64,000 bases of DNA, taken from the NCBI GenBank assembly GCA_033063855.1, contig CP093830.1:22754854-22818853 (forward strand), given 5' to 3'. Made by a program: the position numbers and the translations under genes. Source of the stretch: Smittia aterrima (taxonomy: Eukaryota > Arthropoda > Insecta > Diptera > Chironomidae). Of this stretch, positions 15,901 to 30,900 are shown piece after piece (positions within the stretch are counted from its first letter, which is position 1; each line of letters starts with the position of its first letter). Below the pieces are notes generated by a model that saw only the letters and a list, made by a program, of their open reading frames with translations, made no database searches and had not been told where the DNA came from.

Positions 15901-18900
15901 ATTTTAACTTATCACGATAACAAAACGCTTCATGCTAAAGAAAACATTAATTAATCATGCGACGACTTGTGTGATTAATTACAGCCACCGATCTTAATAG
16001 TTCAGTGAGTCGAATCAAACTCATTGACTCTACAGCTCATGTGGAAAACTTAATAAGTTTCTTGAAAATTCTCTAATCGAATTAAGAGTTGATCTACGAT
16101 AATTACGAAGCTTCAGATCGCTCTGAATTACCATCGAAAATCGCTTAATTGAAAACGAACTCATAGAGGTTAATCATCAATCGACCGGACGATTGTTTTG
16201 ATCATTAAACTTTGAACGTTCCTTTGTGTCGCTACAAACTTCAATTTCTCATTTTATTGCAATTCATTGAATGGGAACGTCAAAGAAACAAATTAAAGTT
16301 CGCTATTGTTGGAAATTTAAGCGATTACGCTTCACACTTGCGCGCATTCCAAGAGATGCAGGCTTGAGAAGTGACACAGGAAGTTTGAGATGGCAAACAA
16401 ACTTTCAAAGGGAGAAAATATTTGTTTCGAGTAAAGACGCGATAAAGCGCGAAAATGTTTTGCAATGGTAATTAAAGAACTTAAAGCAAAGAGTCTTCAA
16501 AAAAGCTTGAAATTGCATTAATTCAAAACGCTTCGATTCGCTTGAAATTCAAATTTTTGGCAGACACAAATAAAGAAACCAATAAAAGTTAATTTGCATT
16601 GAATGCGCCCACAGTGTTTAAATTTGCGATTCATCCTGTTGCCATTTGTGTCGGTCATCAGACAAAGATTCTTTTGACATCCAGACGAGTAATGACATGA
16701 ATAAATCCGAGTCAAGAAATTAAGTTGGCAATTTTCACAAAAATAAAAACTTCCGGAAAAAAAATGTTTCTTTCATCGCTGAACTTTTCTTTATGAATTG
16801 AGAAAAGAGGAAAAATAGTTACAAACTCTCGCTAGTAAATTCAAACTAAATTTAGAAAAATCTCAAACGAGAAAAATCTTTAAAGATGTTTGTAAATGAG
16901 AAATCACATTTTTCCACATTCCCGAAAAAAAAGACTCAGCGCTTCCGCTAATTTCTCATCCGATGATAGAGGAACTTTTCCGATTTTCAATTCGCGACTT
17001 GTGAATAGTGCGAGAAACTTTGTATTTATGTTTGTCTGGGGAAGACTTTTCCGTTATTAATTAAGAAAATTTTATTTCACTTACATCTGGATGCTCCTTA
17101 ACTGGTACGTAGACTTTCTCGTTTAACGTGACTGTTTCGCCGTCTGGTTCTGGCAACTGAAGAGGCTCCTTGCGGACGCCGTTTATCTGAAAGAGTGATG
17201 CTCTGACTCTGGCAATTTCTGAAAATAGAAGAAACGAGACATAAGTTATTATTTTCCATAAGAAATTGAGACGAATTCATGACATTCTCTCATTCTAACT
17301 CTCGGGAACAAGAAACCAAAGCTATTCCCAACAGAAATGGTAAATTTATGCAAACAGGCATCACTCAAGACATTTTCCGTACAGCCCAGCTAGATCATTA
17401 TCCGTCATTATATTCAATTAGTTGGAAAGTAGACAGTTGAATGGATTTCTGGAATTCAATCTGACAATTGTCGATGTCGTCGCAAATTGATAAGAGATGC
17501 TCTGTGTCTGTCTCGCGCAGCAGGAGATTTAAATTGCTACAACTTACGAACACGCATTTCATCACCAATTAAATGACTGTCGATCGCTCATCACTTACTT
17601 CGAAAAGAAAAAGAGACACAAGAGGTTCATTGCTCTATTGTTCAAACGATGCGAGATAGAAAATCAAATATTTTCTCAGTGGAAATTCTTGTCAGTACTC
17701 ATCACAAACACAAATTTATTCCTCATTCATTTGTCATTCTAAATTCTTCTTCTGTTCGTACAACACTCGCATTAATCCTCGATTCACTGACGCGATCGAT
17801 GATCTTCCCTTTTCATAAAAGCAATATGACTTCATGTCTTTAGTCTGTCATTCACTTCTTTGTGTCAACCTCTGTCGACTTTCATTATTTTGATGATTTT
17901 TTTTTCCTTTGACTCTTTCGACTTTGCTTAAAATCATGGAAAGATCCAGAGATCGCGCGCCATTTCCGATCAGTAGATTTTGACTCAACAAAGATGGTCA
18001 CAATGCATGTAATTTGACTAGTACACAAACCGGTATAATGAGATGAATCAATATCGAAACCACAAGAAGGCACTCAAGTCAGTCATGCGAATGAAGTCAT
18101 TTAGCCGGAGCCACTAAACAAATAATAAATTTTCTTATTGGTACAGCACCACTGGCGAGCAGCAACTCCAAATTCATTGTTTAGTTTAGAAATTACATTC
18201 ACATTAACCAAAACGAACGATCATCGCCTAATAATGGGGAAACTTTATCCAAATTATTCTCGATTCAATTCGAGAACTTTATTGTGTTCATCGGAAAATT
18301 ATAAATTCATATTGTCGGGGCTTGGCAGACTTCATTCATTGGATTGGAATCATATAGCGAAAAGTTGAACAATAAAAGAATTCCAAATCTATCGATCGAA
18401 ATTCGAGGGATGATTCATAATTGCTGTCAACGTTGGCGAAATTCAGAAATAAAATGCGAGTGTCTGGATGTGACTAATTGAAAGAACATAAAAACATTCT
18501 TCATGTCAAATTTGTTTGTGCGACGACAACATTTGTCGAGAGTTAAGCTTCATTTGAATTCTTTCGCTGAAGTATTGTGAGTTGCACGCTTTCGTGTACG
18601 TTAATCCAACGATTTAGTGTTCGCACACTGACCATCATAGCTTTAATCGAAAGAAATCTCCGATCTTTATCATCGAGGATCGTGTTTCTGTGAAAATTGC
18701 AAAACATTTTTGTCGAATCTTGTTGGCCAGTTATTTTTACCGTGGATGTTAATTATCATTAAATATTCAATTAGTGTTCAACTGTCGCTGCTTGCTGTCT
18801 TCTCTCTCTCTGTTTTCTGCCTTCGCTTTGTTTATTCAGTCTTCGAGTCGCACACTGATGGCAAAGTGCGTGATGAAGCAATGAAATTTATTTTCGGGAT

Positions 18901-21900
18901 AATCCATCAATTATAGCCGAAGGCGCAAGTATTTACGGCCTGTCAAGCACATGTGAGTTACGCAAATGATAATGAGGAAGATTAAACATTGTAAGACGAT
19001 TATAATTAGTTCTTTTCCGCATGAAGTAAATTCATTATAATTTGGAGCATTTAGATGGTTCGATTGGAAACTCGTTCGATAAGGAATTCGATAAATCAAA
19101 ATATGGTCAAAATTTAATTACAAATAAGGCGAGAAAGTGAACTGATTCCAAATTTGGGCAGTGAGTTCCGCATTGATGTTTCTCCAGCGCTATCTCCGAT
19201 TACATGATCACCTTCCTCTGATTGTCCACTGTCGTTTCTCTCTCTCAGTTGCTTACATCGCGACAACATGAAAACTTTTCATTATTACTTCGTGTTCGAG
19301 TACATTTCGATTGCTCCACTTATTTATTTTGTGTTATCGAGCGAACAAAACGTTGTTTTCAAACCAGATTCGATGCAAGTCCGATATCGAGGTTCTCTCT
19401 TATTTACAAGAACAAAACGAGAACATAATAAAGATTTGTTTATGGTAAATTTAAATTTAAATGATTAGAGATGCGAGTCGTCCCTTGAAGCCGACGAGCA
19501 AGTTAATCCGAGGCGCTGGACTAAATAATTTATGCATAGCCATGTCGACGATGATCCATAATCATAAAAAAGTTTATTTTTCGATTAAAAAAAAGTTTTT
19601 ATGCTCTTCGACATCGAGTCAAGATCGAATCTCATTAACATAATTAAGGATTTACTTAATTTGAGCGCGATTATCAAACAAGTTTTTTTTCTCCTTCTCG
19701 ACATTGTCGAGCGCTGCTAATAGATTTTAACGATCTCGTCACACACTGTTTTCATTTTCATAAGCGAGAAGCGGATCAAAGGAAAAATCATAATGACGAC
19801 TTTAAAGTTTTTCTTGAAAGAGAAGTGTACTCAGTCGCAAGACAATTCAAACTGAAGATGACAAAAATTATTGTGAAACGTTCGTTTGTCGACGTAAAAA
19901 ATCAAAAAGCTAGTAGCAGACTTGAAGATGATGAGCATAATCTGCCGCGTTTTAATTAACATCTCATCTTTCCTAATGACTTATTTTTCGTCATCGTGCG
20001 CCTCTAAAGAGATCGGATTACTTCACAAATGTTTATTCTGTGACTGAATAATTGACAATTCACTTGATTGTGTTATTTTCTTATTCGTCAGTCAAAAGAA
20101 ACCCAAAGTTGGGCTGACAGTGACTCATTCACACAGCTGCAAATTTATGGTTCGTCACATTCCTCAAACTTCAGATCGGTTCAAAAATCTACTTCTTTTC
20201 CTTCTGATCATCGAGCAGCAGCCATCATCATTCCGGTCTTCGCGCAAGTGTTTCTGTCAATATTCAAAGTGAATAATTTAACACATTTCGTGGTATATGT
20301 AGTGATGAGTTGAAAACCTGCTTCTTCGCCAGTCCAACAGTTGATAACTATTGAGAAAAGCTGCGTTGTCCAACGTGAACGCAAACAAATAATTTCTTTG
20401 TTCAAATGAATTTCGAGAGGATCGCACTTGACACTTTAGCTTTTATGCTGAAAGAGGGAAGACGAAGTTAAGTCTTCTCATACTCAATGTAAAGTGTTTC
20501 TCAAATTATTAGATTTGACCTGACTTTGTCGCCTTGTTATTCAACTGATTTTAATTACAACGCTATGGAATAATTCTTAACTAGAATGACTTTCGACGAC
20601 CATGGGAGGATTTAAGTTATTGTTGTGAATCAACAAAAACTGATCTGATTCGTAGGTGTCACAGCAAAGTCTTTGAGAAAACGCTAATTCTTTCCCATTT
20701 GGATCTAAAGAGCACAACAAAAGTAGACACTGCCATAAGCGAATGGAAATTCACTTTGCCTACGAGATGGAGCAAATTACAAACGAACTAATTCATCGAC
20801 TGTGAAATTAGCTTTATTTTCCAGCAAGCAACGCAATTATGGCGTTAGGCTTGTGGGCTCAGCGCGATTCAGAAGGAATAATACTTAGACACGATGTGGG
20901 AGCTTTTTCGAGAAATATATTCAAGGCGCGACACTTTCGAAAAGGCTGCATTGTGAATTTTGAGATAAAGCGTCGTGGCTTGTTTTTGAAAAATTGATGT
21001 CTGCGACAGCCAGAACGTTTAAAAGTCAAGAAAATTTATTACGGACCGAGAAGAAAAAGTTCTGTCTCAATACATCAGACGAAACTCGATCATCAAGTTC
21101 TTCAAGTAATGTCGAGACGACGAAGAGAAACAAGCTTTTTTTACGATGTCAATATTATGGAGAGTTATGAGAGCTCTCAGCATGTTTCACTCTAATCGCG
21201 ATCGCCGCGTAAAAGTTGATTTACAACCTAAAAAATGAAGCAGCTATCAAATGATATCGAGAAATGTCGTGTGAGTATTTTAATTGAAGCAGCAGCCGCT
21301 CGAGTGAAGCACAATAAACATCGGCAAACGATATTCATGCATACAAGTCAAGGCCAGCAAACAGTCGAACTTAGTTGATGAGGTCTCGACAACAAGTGCA
21401 CTCGTTTGAATTTCACGCGACGATAAAAATAAATTGAGGAAAATAAAAAACGAATTTATATCAACTCGGAGTTACAAATTAAAGAAATGTTTGCGAGAAA
21501 GGCAAACATTTGCCAATTTACATGCGAAGTCAGTTTTAATGTTAACTACTCGACTCGATTCTCCCATTCGTCTAAATTGCGCAATGAGCTCTCGAAAAAT
21601 CAGGTGAAAGAGTTGAAACTCATCGAGTTGAGCACGCGTAGGCCGCAGCGTCTACTTTCCATTTCAAATATTGTGTCAACATCAATTTACTCGTAAAATG
21701 GCTTTTGGTGTAGCGATTTGTTCAATTGATATTCTCGTTTCATTTTCAGCTCGAAAGCGAAGCGATTCATTCATTTCAATGCTGTTTGAGTTGACAGACC
21801 GAATCGCAGGCTTCTCGAGAAGCAGTCAAACTGTCTAAAAGACTTGACATTGCATAAAAAATCGAGTTGATAACATTGGATTGCATAAATATTCGCAAAA

Positions 21901-24900
21901 GCTTTTAGACTCAGCTCATTAGGGTTTCGTTGGCTTTAGTTTATTTTAAAAGATTCGCCAGTGATTCGCGATCATAAATTAATGGTTTCAATGCTTTTTC
22001 GAGGCTCTCTCGCATCTGTCAACTGAACATAATTTATGTTTTATCGCAATTGATTTATTTTTATTAAATTATCCATTAATTCATCTTGTAATGTGAAGCC
22101 TTCTGCGTCCGCCAACACTTTCGCTTCGCTCACTTAAGCAACCCGCCAACTAGTTTTCTCTTTAGGCTCCTAGGAAGACCCTTGAACGATTAACAGCGAG
22201 ACTCCTTCTGCAGCAAGTCTTTCAAGTTGTTAACGCCTCGCACAAACAAATCACCTTGATACTCGTTAATTGAATGACTTCTCCTCTAATACGACATTTC
22301 GCCTTCTCGGTTAACCTATCACAAGCTTTTATCAAGCACCTAGTATCAAACTAGAGGTGACAACAGTTCCAGTTGAACAGTAAATCCATAAGAGACTAGA
22401 ATCCTTGAGGTTAGTTTTTGGCCATCTCAAACGCCGCCCCAAACAACGATAACGTTCATCAGCTTGTGGTGTTGTTGATGAATATTAGATGAGGCTTCAG
22501 TTTTCATGTCGCACAAACAGCTTAATGAATGGAGACGAATAATGAATTCAGCTTTTAATGAATGAACACCAACACACGTTGAAAAGCTAGAAGCACTTGT
22601 CGCGCGATTAATTTTATTCGCACGCCATCGCGGAGCTATCGAATAATGTGAATTTAATTTTTTGCGGCTTTAATTAATTAATTATTGAACGTTTGGAACT
22701 AATCAGGATTTTTAAGACGACATTCTATAGAACCACAAAAATTTCAACTAACAATCGCTTCGATTGTTAAACAAAATTCTCAAAATATTTATGACGCCAG
22801 TAACAGACAGCCAGTTACGATCATTAAAATATGTCGCCTTTAAAACCTTTTTTTCTTGAGCTGTCCAATAATTTTTCTTATTTGCCTTTCAAAGCGAAAT
22901 GCACGCCGGCGATATCAACGATTTTATGATCCAGAATAGTCGCGAAGTCACTTTTCGTGCCAAATTCCTCTCTTTCCATTCAGATATTTCTTTCGTGCGC
23001 TTTAAAACCGACTGAGACAATCAATTTGCTTTATGCAAATAACGATTTGCCTTATTTTCGTTTGAGATTCATTCTTGCTCCTTCCCTCGAGTCGAAAAAC
23101 AATAAAAAAAAATCTTCAACCGAACTCAAAACCGAGGAATGAGAAATATTTTATTGAATTTTATGTTTTTTATTGAGATATTAAGCTTGGTTTTCAGATT
23201 ATTTATGTTGTTTCTCGAAGGTTTGTCTCTCGTTTCATTATGCTTTAAGCCTTGTGCTATTGAAGCCTTACCTAGAGCACTCCCGACTCATTTCTTCTGA
23301 CACATAAAGCTTCGCGTTGACTTTTACGTAGCGGCAGAAACTCCTAAAGAGTCCCACATCGGAATCAAAGCGACAGCTGTTGCAACCATTTAAAGAATTA
23401 TTTTTGTGTTGTCCAGAGATCTCCAAGTGGGAGATTCGTTTTTTGCGGAATAAGACACAATAACAGATTGTTCCAGCGACTTTTTCTGTTCATTCATGAA
23501 TTTTGTGGTGAAATATTCAGCGACTGCAATCAATTTTCTCACATTCTCACTTGTGTCATGACAGGTGTGGCGCGCGCATGGAGTTCTAACGGCCGAGAGA
23601 TCTTCGAAGACGAGATGTTCTTGGAATGAAGGAATTAAAGTTTGGTCGAGGCGTGGGCTAAAAATAAGATAACGAAGCTTGTAATCTCGTGACTGCGCGC
23701 CTTTTAAATTCATTTTGGACTTTCTTTCTCTGGTATTTATCGCTTCGCTCAATTTCCTCAACTTTAATGTTTATTTTTGTTACTTTTAATCAAATTGAAT
23801 TCCGATGCACGAGAATAACTTTGGTTTTTCTCGATTTCTACGAAAGCGATTAATTTTGTTTCATTTTCGAGAACGAACACAGAACAGACGCGGAAGAGCT
23901 TCAAAATATGATCCTCGCGTTGTCGTCAATTGCCCCTTTCCCACAAAGAATGAAGAACAACGACTGAAAGAGGCAATCTCTGAGATAAGAGAGACACAAC
24001 AAGAATGAGACGAAGGCAATAAATCTATTTTTAGACAAAGGCATTAATTTATACCAAGAGATATTCTAACTACGATCGCATCGAATCTCAAGTGCCCATA
24101 CATCACACACAACCCCGGATCATTTATCCAAATATAGAACGATTATTGCTATGAACGCGAGAAAAGAAGGAGAAAAGACGACGACACAAGAGAATTGTCG
24201 ACGAAGAACATGAATTTCAATATTAATTCTGTAAACAAATGAAGTTTGAGTGGTAAAGTCGAGTGATGTCATTTCTTTCCTTTAAAGAATCAGCCGAAAA
24301 AACGAAGCAGCACTTAAAATTCAAATCAGATTTCGACATTCTTCGTTTTCCTTCAACTTGTGGCCTTTCAATCTGACACATACCCAGCGATTTCTCGAGT
24401 ATCGTGCAGTCATGTTCGGCCTGACAGAAAAATAAATGTCTGCATAAACATTAATATGATAATTTTACCCCGAAAAATGAAACAACTCAAAAGCTTTAAG
24501 TGCAATCCTCGTCGTCGTGCGGAATGCTGTTTATGTTAATCGTCAGAACGAACGCAAATTCTGAGAGAAATCGAGGCGAAATAATTAATCTGCGGTAATT
24601 TGTTCTCATGACCGCGAACAACTTGATATCTCACACATTTACTGAAAATACTTTCCAGTTAATTGGAAAGAAGTCTTCGTTTTTCGGGTGAAGATTAAAT
24701 AAATAATGACGTCAAATCCGAGTCTCGTCGGGATGTTTATGCAAGCGAAACGTATTTATAGAGAGAAAGAGTAAGAGAGAGCGACAACGAGAAATGAAAA
24801 TAGCAAGATGTGCAGAAATAATTTTTCCAGACACCAACTGGAGATCGCTCAATTTGCTAGAGTTTATTCAGTGTTAGGGTCTTATATCCGCAGAACCAAC

Positions 24901-27900
24901 TATCGAACGAACTACTAAATAAAAAGCCCCTCTCTGAAATTGTTGTCGAACTGATGTAGCAATCAAACTTTCCTGTAACTCTTCAGCCTTCTTTTGACTA
25001 TTTTTAAATGCAAATGAATCCATCAACAAGACCGTTTCAGATGAAACTATTCTTAGAAAGACACACAAAAATATTAAACATCTCTTCTTTCATATTTTCA
25101 TTTTACCCCAGCGAGCAATATTTCAAAAGAGGAAGATGGAAATGTTTTTTATTCAAGCTTATTTTGACTGTAATCTCAAAAGCTCACTTCCAAAACAAGG
25201 GGAGATCTTGGGTTAGCAATAAAAAGCAAAGCCGATTTAATCTAAATTAATGTTTCTATTGTAAGTTCGCCAATGTCTTGTTGTTTCACCTTCAACGATA
25301 TTATGACTTCTTTGCCTTAACGCTACCAAAAACCGTTCACGACTTTTTAATGGGCTCATTTTAAAATATTTATCACTACCCTCGACTTCAAACTACTTTG
25401 ACGTTTCATAATCGGGAGAAATGAACGCCTGTATGCGGGTTTACCACAGTAAACGTCTATCGATAAGAAGTCAAATAGGAGACGACACGTTTTTCATCTG
25501 ACGCTGATAACAAATGAGTCATATTGTTTTTTTTTTGCTTGAACAGAATAAATTATTGAATTAAGCTTAAGCTTCGTCACAACGATTAAGGAAGCGTAGA
25601 AGTGCGTGATCAAGCTTCATTCTTAACTAATTAATTTGATTTGATATGCTCGAAGCTTAGAAACATTTTTATTCGCTGAGGCAAGGAAGCAATTAAAACG
25701 TTTGGTGAAGAATGTTTTTCAGTTCCCTTAGAAACGAAAATTTCACCTCTGAATAGTTTCGAGTTGATTTGAAACAATTCATTCTGAACATTTATTACAG
25801 CAGAGCGAAGATTGAAGGCGAGTGTAATCTCATGAAAATTTATTTTGTTGCTTGAGTAAATAAAAGAAAAATTTATATTTAAAAATTATACAATTCTGAA
25901 ACCTCTACGCGAACAATGGTTGTTGCGGTCTTGTGAGAAAAATATTTCTTTACGCCCCATTATGAGCCGGAAATTTGGCAACAATGCAACTCAATCAACT
26001 CGTGTCTATCAACATCTGACCACGATACTGAGCAGCGACGATTTTAAAATGTCCCATATCTCAGTAAAGCCTCAGCCAAGCGTATTTAGTAGGGCAATGA
26101 TATTATTTTCGTAAAGTAGCAGACAATGAATGGGAGACGGAGAAGAGAGAAAGAACATTGCGCAACACAGCGCTAACGGGATTGTCCATTCTTCTGTTCC
26201 GTTTATTTTCGCATACGAAAAAAAATATTTTCCATCCGAACAGAACAGAAATCATCTCGAAACGTCAAGACCGATGATCAACAACTTTTTGGCAAACGTG
26301 TAACATTGTGTGCATCGCCGCTGGACATGAGAGAAAGCCACACGCTGAGAGGAATCTCTCACTTTCTCGACGAGGTCTCATTACGCTTCGCTTGCTTACT
26401 GATCCGCAATGGCCATAAAGTACCATCGTCTTGCCGTTTTCAGAGCGACATGGCGCCATTTAAATAAAACACTGCAACGTGCATGCTTAAACTCTATTTT
26501 CATCAATCAAGAAGAGCTTACAGGCTTTCGAGAGCACTCCTTCCTGAAATTGTTACGGACAATGTCCGAGCAACGCAAACATGCGCCACAAACCATTTTA
26601 GAGAAGCATATCACATTAATTAAAAGCAAGGCTACTTTATTGCGAGGTTGGTTTTTGTGTAATCGTGAGCGGCTTCAATTGCCTTTGCCAGATTTTGCTT
26701 CCAATAAAATTTCACCATGAAAAAAAAACTTTTCCTCTTTACTCTTATTTTTGAAATTTTACAAATAAATAATAATCTAGCGAACACCAGCGAGCAACAA
26801 GCCACTCGAACTCGACAACAACAGGCAGCGAATGAATATAAAGCAATGCGGAATTTAATAGCTTTTCAGCTCAAGTCGAGTAAGTTTCTGTCACCTGATA
26901 TTTTCGATGGCTTTTAACCAACATCCACGCTAAAATTTTCAGCATCCATTGCTTCAGGTGCATTCATTTTACTGAAAACCAGTAAAAGGCAACGTCAATT
27001 AACACGGAACGCCTACACAACATCCTCAATTTTCAAACAAACCACTTCGGGTGTTTATTGATTTGTCATTTTTCTCCCTTTTCATTCGCTTTCAACCAAC
27101 ACAAGCGAGCGAAAATAAGTTTCATATGAGCGTGTAAACTCTTACACCATTGAAACAAGTTTGCGCAATTCTGTGAGCGTATTTAAATTGTATTTAAATG
27201 CTTAGGCTAATTAAATGCGTTTAAGCTTGCGAACTAGAAATCTTGTCTTGAGTAATCTTATCATTTTAAAGCTTTATGACTTCAAATAAATCTGCCTGAG
27301 CTTACATCTCGTCATGTCTCATGGATCTTGTAGTTGATTAAGTTTTTTTTTGTGTTTTAATGAAATGCGAAGCGATACAAAGAAGAAAATGTGTGTCAAA
27401 TGTGATTTTTCCTCTCGATTCTCGTGCTTGCAGAGCTCGGTCCCCTCCTGAATTTTTCCGCATCGATTGCCAAGAACAAAAGGATGACACAGAACTGAGG
27501 CATTCAACGACCATCACGGAGATCATCCATTTAGTAAACTCGCGAGTAATTGTGATGTTGATCACCAATGACTTTAAAAGCTCGATACCCAAATCAAGCT
27601 TAAAGAACTTACCAATTCGGTTTGAGAAGTGTTATTAGTATAAACCATAAATTAGCTCGTTCCATCATCATTTTCGACATCCATAAAACAACGAATCGAT
27701 TCGTTCTCACGTGTCTTGGTAAACAAAATCTTAACGTCGAAGCTTATTCTGCTCGAGCAATAAAAAATCAATTTCGTGTCTCATTTTTCCAAAAATTTAC
27801 GAGAGTTTATATCAGTTTTACTGAAAAAATTATGCAATTAAGTTTGAAGCGCTTGTTTTGTTTAAAATGAGATGAAGACGTTCAGCATAAATTTAAGGAA

Positions 27901-30900
27901 TCTGTCAAGTAATTTGAGAAGGCGCTTGCTTAGTCGCTGCGTGTGGCTTTGATCATCATAAAGACTTCAACTACTTTCGACTCTAATTTAAGTACTTTGA
28001 TCATGATTAGTTTTGCTCGAATGCCAAGCCTCTTCCTTTTTGCAAATGACTTTGACCCTATTTTCAGCTCATTCCCACACGGAGAGCCAGGAACCTTGAT
28101 TGAATTAACTCTGAATTAGAAAAATGCTCATAGTGGAACCGTCGTCGACGAAGAAGAACTAAATTTTATTTACTACTTCCAACCATCATCATTCGTTCCC
28201 TTTCACTGCATTTTGCATTTTAATATTTTGTTTCCCTAACGCTTGCCTGCTGAATACGGGTGCGGGTCTCAAAACACGAAAAAGTCTGGGATTTCATTGC
28301 TTGAATGCCTTTTCCCGAAGTTGAAAGGGCAAGAAATCAGGGTTGCGTGACACTGTCGGAAAGTTCTTCAATTTTAAATCATCGAAACGAGATACAAAAA
28401 TAAACTAAAATTCAGTCTCGCCGTTTGAGGTTTTTGTCTTGAGTTTCAGTTTCTCACATCTCCTCGCTATTCTTCATGCTTCTTCATGTTGGAATTAATC
28501 TCGTAAATTTTTAAATGCTTTCACTCCTCCCGCACACTTTAGAAAGGGCTCGAATACTTTAGAAGAAAATTCAAGAGAATTCTAAAATTAAAAAGAAAGA
28601 AGGAATTTCGACTTTTCATGACTTGCTCGTTCTTTTTTTGATAAAAGTCAGCGAGAGATGTGAAAGAAGGCCACATCGTAATTAACGAGAATTATTAGAA
28701 ATGTGATATCGTGGAATGCCATCAGATCATGATCCAGTTTTTATTTTGCACTCTCTCTTTCAATCTCGCCCGCCAATGGCGATGAAATTCATAAAATTCC
28801 AGTTCTTCAACAGTCGCACAGCTTCAAAGTAAATTCACAGGAAATGCGAACGAGTTTCACTGTACAACTACGACGAGACGCTATCAAATGCTGATTAATT
28901 GGATAATTAATCCAACAGCATATTGATAAATGTCATTGTTAATTGCTCCATCTGCAAACGCTCTCGCCTTCTTTCCTTTGACACGGTCATTCTGCGGACA
29001 TTTCGCTCAACATAAAAGAATGGTTCTTGATAAAATCAACATTTTTTCTCTATAAAGTCGACTGATTTAAATGCGCCGCAGACACCGAAGAGTTGAATAA
29101 GTAAATAAGCTCAAATTAAACTCTCAAAAAATGCAAATGTTCCACAGCAAAAAAATATGCTTTATAGTTTATTTAAACGACATGAAGCACTCTGATAGAC
29201 CACCACTCCTCGGGGACTCCTTAAAATTTTATTTAAAAGATTTCTTTGTGCTTAAATCAAACGAACATGGCTTTCCAGAGCTTTGTATTTTCACATGACC
29301 ATTCCCGATTCGAAGAAATAAAATATGCAAATGTCCCACAGCAAAAAAAAAATTATGTTGTTTAATCTATTTTCCAGTTTTAAACTCTCTGCTCTGGTTT
29401 CATCAACGCGAGATTTGTCTTTTATTCCACGTAAGCCCAAGCAGTTTAACGGCTTTGAGAAGTCGTCTCCTTGTGGCAGTCTCGATTGTATTTTAAAAAT
29501 ATTCAAAGTGCCAAACATAAATATGCGAGGTCAATTATGAATTCGGAGCAAGTCGACTTTACTTGAGAAAAGAAAGGAACAAAAACTCGAATGGGAAGAA
29601 AGAGAAAACAATTTTCAAGAGATTAAAAACGTCTCGGAGATGTTGAAAGAAATCAATTTTTAATTTCTTTTCCAGACTCTTGCTCTGAATGACTTTTGCT
29701 TGTTGAGTGTTCATTACAATCAGATATCATCATGCGCTCCATCAAGAGAGAGCATCAACGACCACAAAAAATCTCATTATAACATTTCAGCTCGCACAAT
29801 GTGCTCAGACAATTTGAATTTTTTTCATCGTGATATCATCGTCGAGTCGTGCTTATTGTATCATCGACATCAGAAGTCGTGTTCGTTTCTATTGATTGAC
29901 TTTTGTCAATCGATAGCGCTGATGATTGGTTGAGTTCTTATCAGTTAGTGATAAGAGAATATTTGTGTGTTCATAGCGACTTCTGCTTCTGTGTGGCAGA
30001 AGAGAGAAAAAGAATTCAATTGTAAGAAGATTACGTAAGCGCCTTTTTTGAATCAGTAGATCATTACTTATGCAAAATGCTTAAGAAGAAACGGTGACAA
30101 AAAGAAGAATCTCTTGAAGATGAGATTCGCTTGCTGAGTATAGTTAGTTCGACAGATCTCGAGAGAGTTTCAGTAGCTCTTGAATAGCTTAGTGCCATTT
30201 ATCATTTCGAGTCTTTTACCCTCGAACCGATTGCCTATGTGTAAGGCCCGTTCGACTGGATTATCAACTTTGTATCGAAGATTCCCTCTCTTGGTATTTC
30301 AATCATCAGATTTTTCAATCACAACAAATGTTTATCATCAAAAAATGTTCGAGATCGTAAAATGTTCACTCTCTTTCATCAACAAATCAAACGAATTCGA
30401 AGCAAGAGAAACTCGTCCACAAATGGCACTTGATATTCAATCCGGATTAAAACTGGGCAAAGAAAATTTACTCGGCATCGTCCAATTAATTTTAAAGCAT
30501 AACTTTGCATTTAAATGCCATCAAGCTAATAACTTCAGATGCAGTTCCATTTAATGTGCCATAAATGCATCGCTGAGCCCTTCCTTGCTCTCATCGTGGA
30601 AAACAGCTTGCAACACCACAACAAACTCTGAAATCAACATCCTTCACGCATAAATTCAAATAGCACACGACGCATTCGAGTTTCTACCTTTTCGTTTCTT
30701 TTCTTTCCTCACATGACGCCCACGTATTTGTCTATTTTAGAGAAAATATTTCTTTTTAATAACACTCTCTTACATCTACTAAATCTTTCAATTTCATTTA
30801 ATAATGAAACTTTTTATTGCGACGATTGTAAAGGCACAAACAAGTATCCGTTCGCGCAGTCCGGCGATGAGACGATCTCAGTTAAGGCTATGGAAATAAA

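Noticed and set aside
23390..23761. 123-codon minus-strand frame in how intron 1
   Set aside because: No recognisable motif and no matching exons; length is within chance for the amount of DNA examined.
24025..24034. Perfect MEF2-type site CTATTTTTAG (another, TTATTTTTAG, at 36814-36823)
   Set aside because: The YTAWWWWTAR pattern is expected about once per 2 kb at this base composition, so two noticed sites carry no weight even though how is a mesodermal gene in flies.
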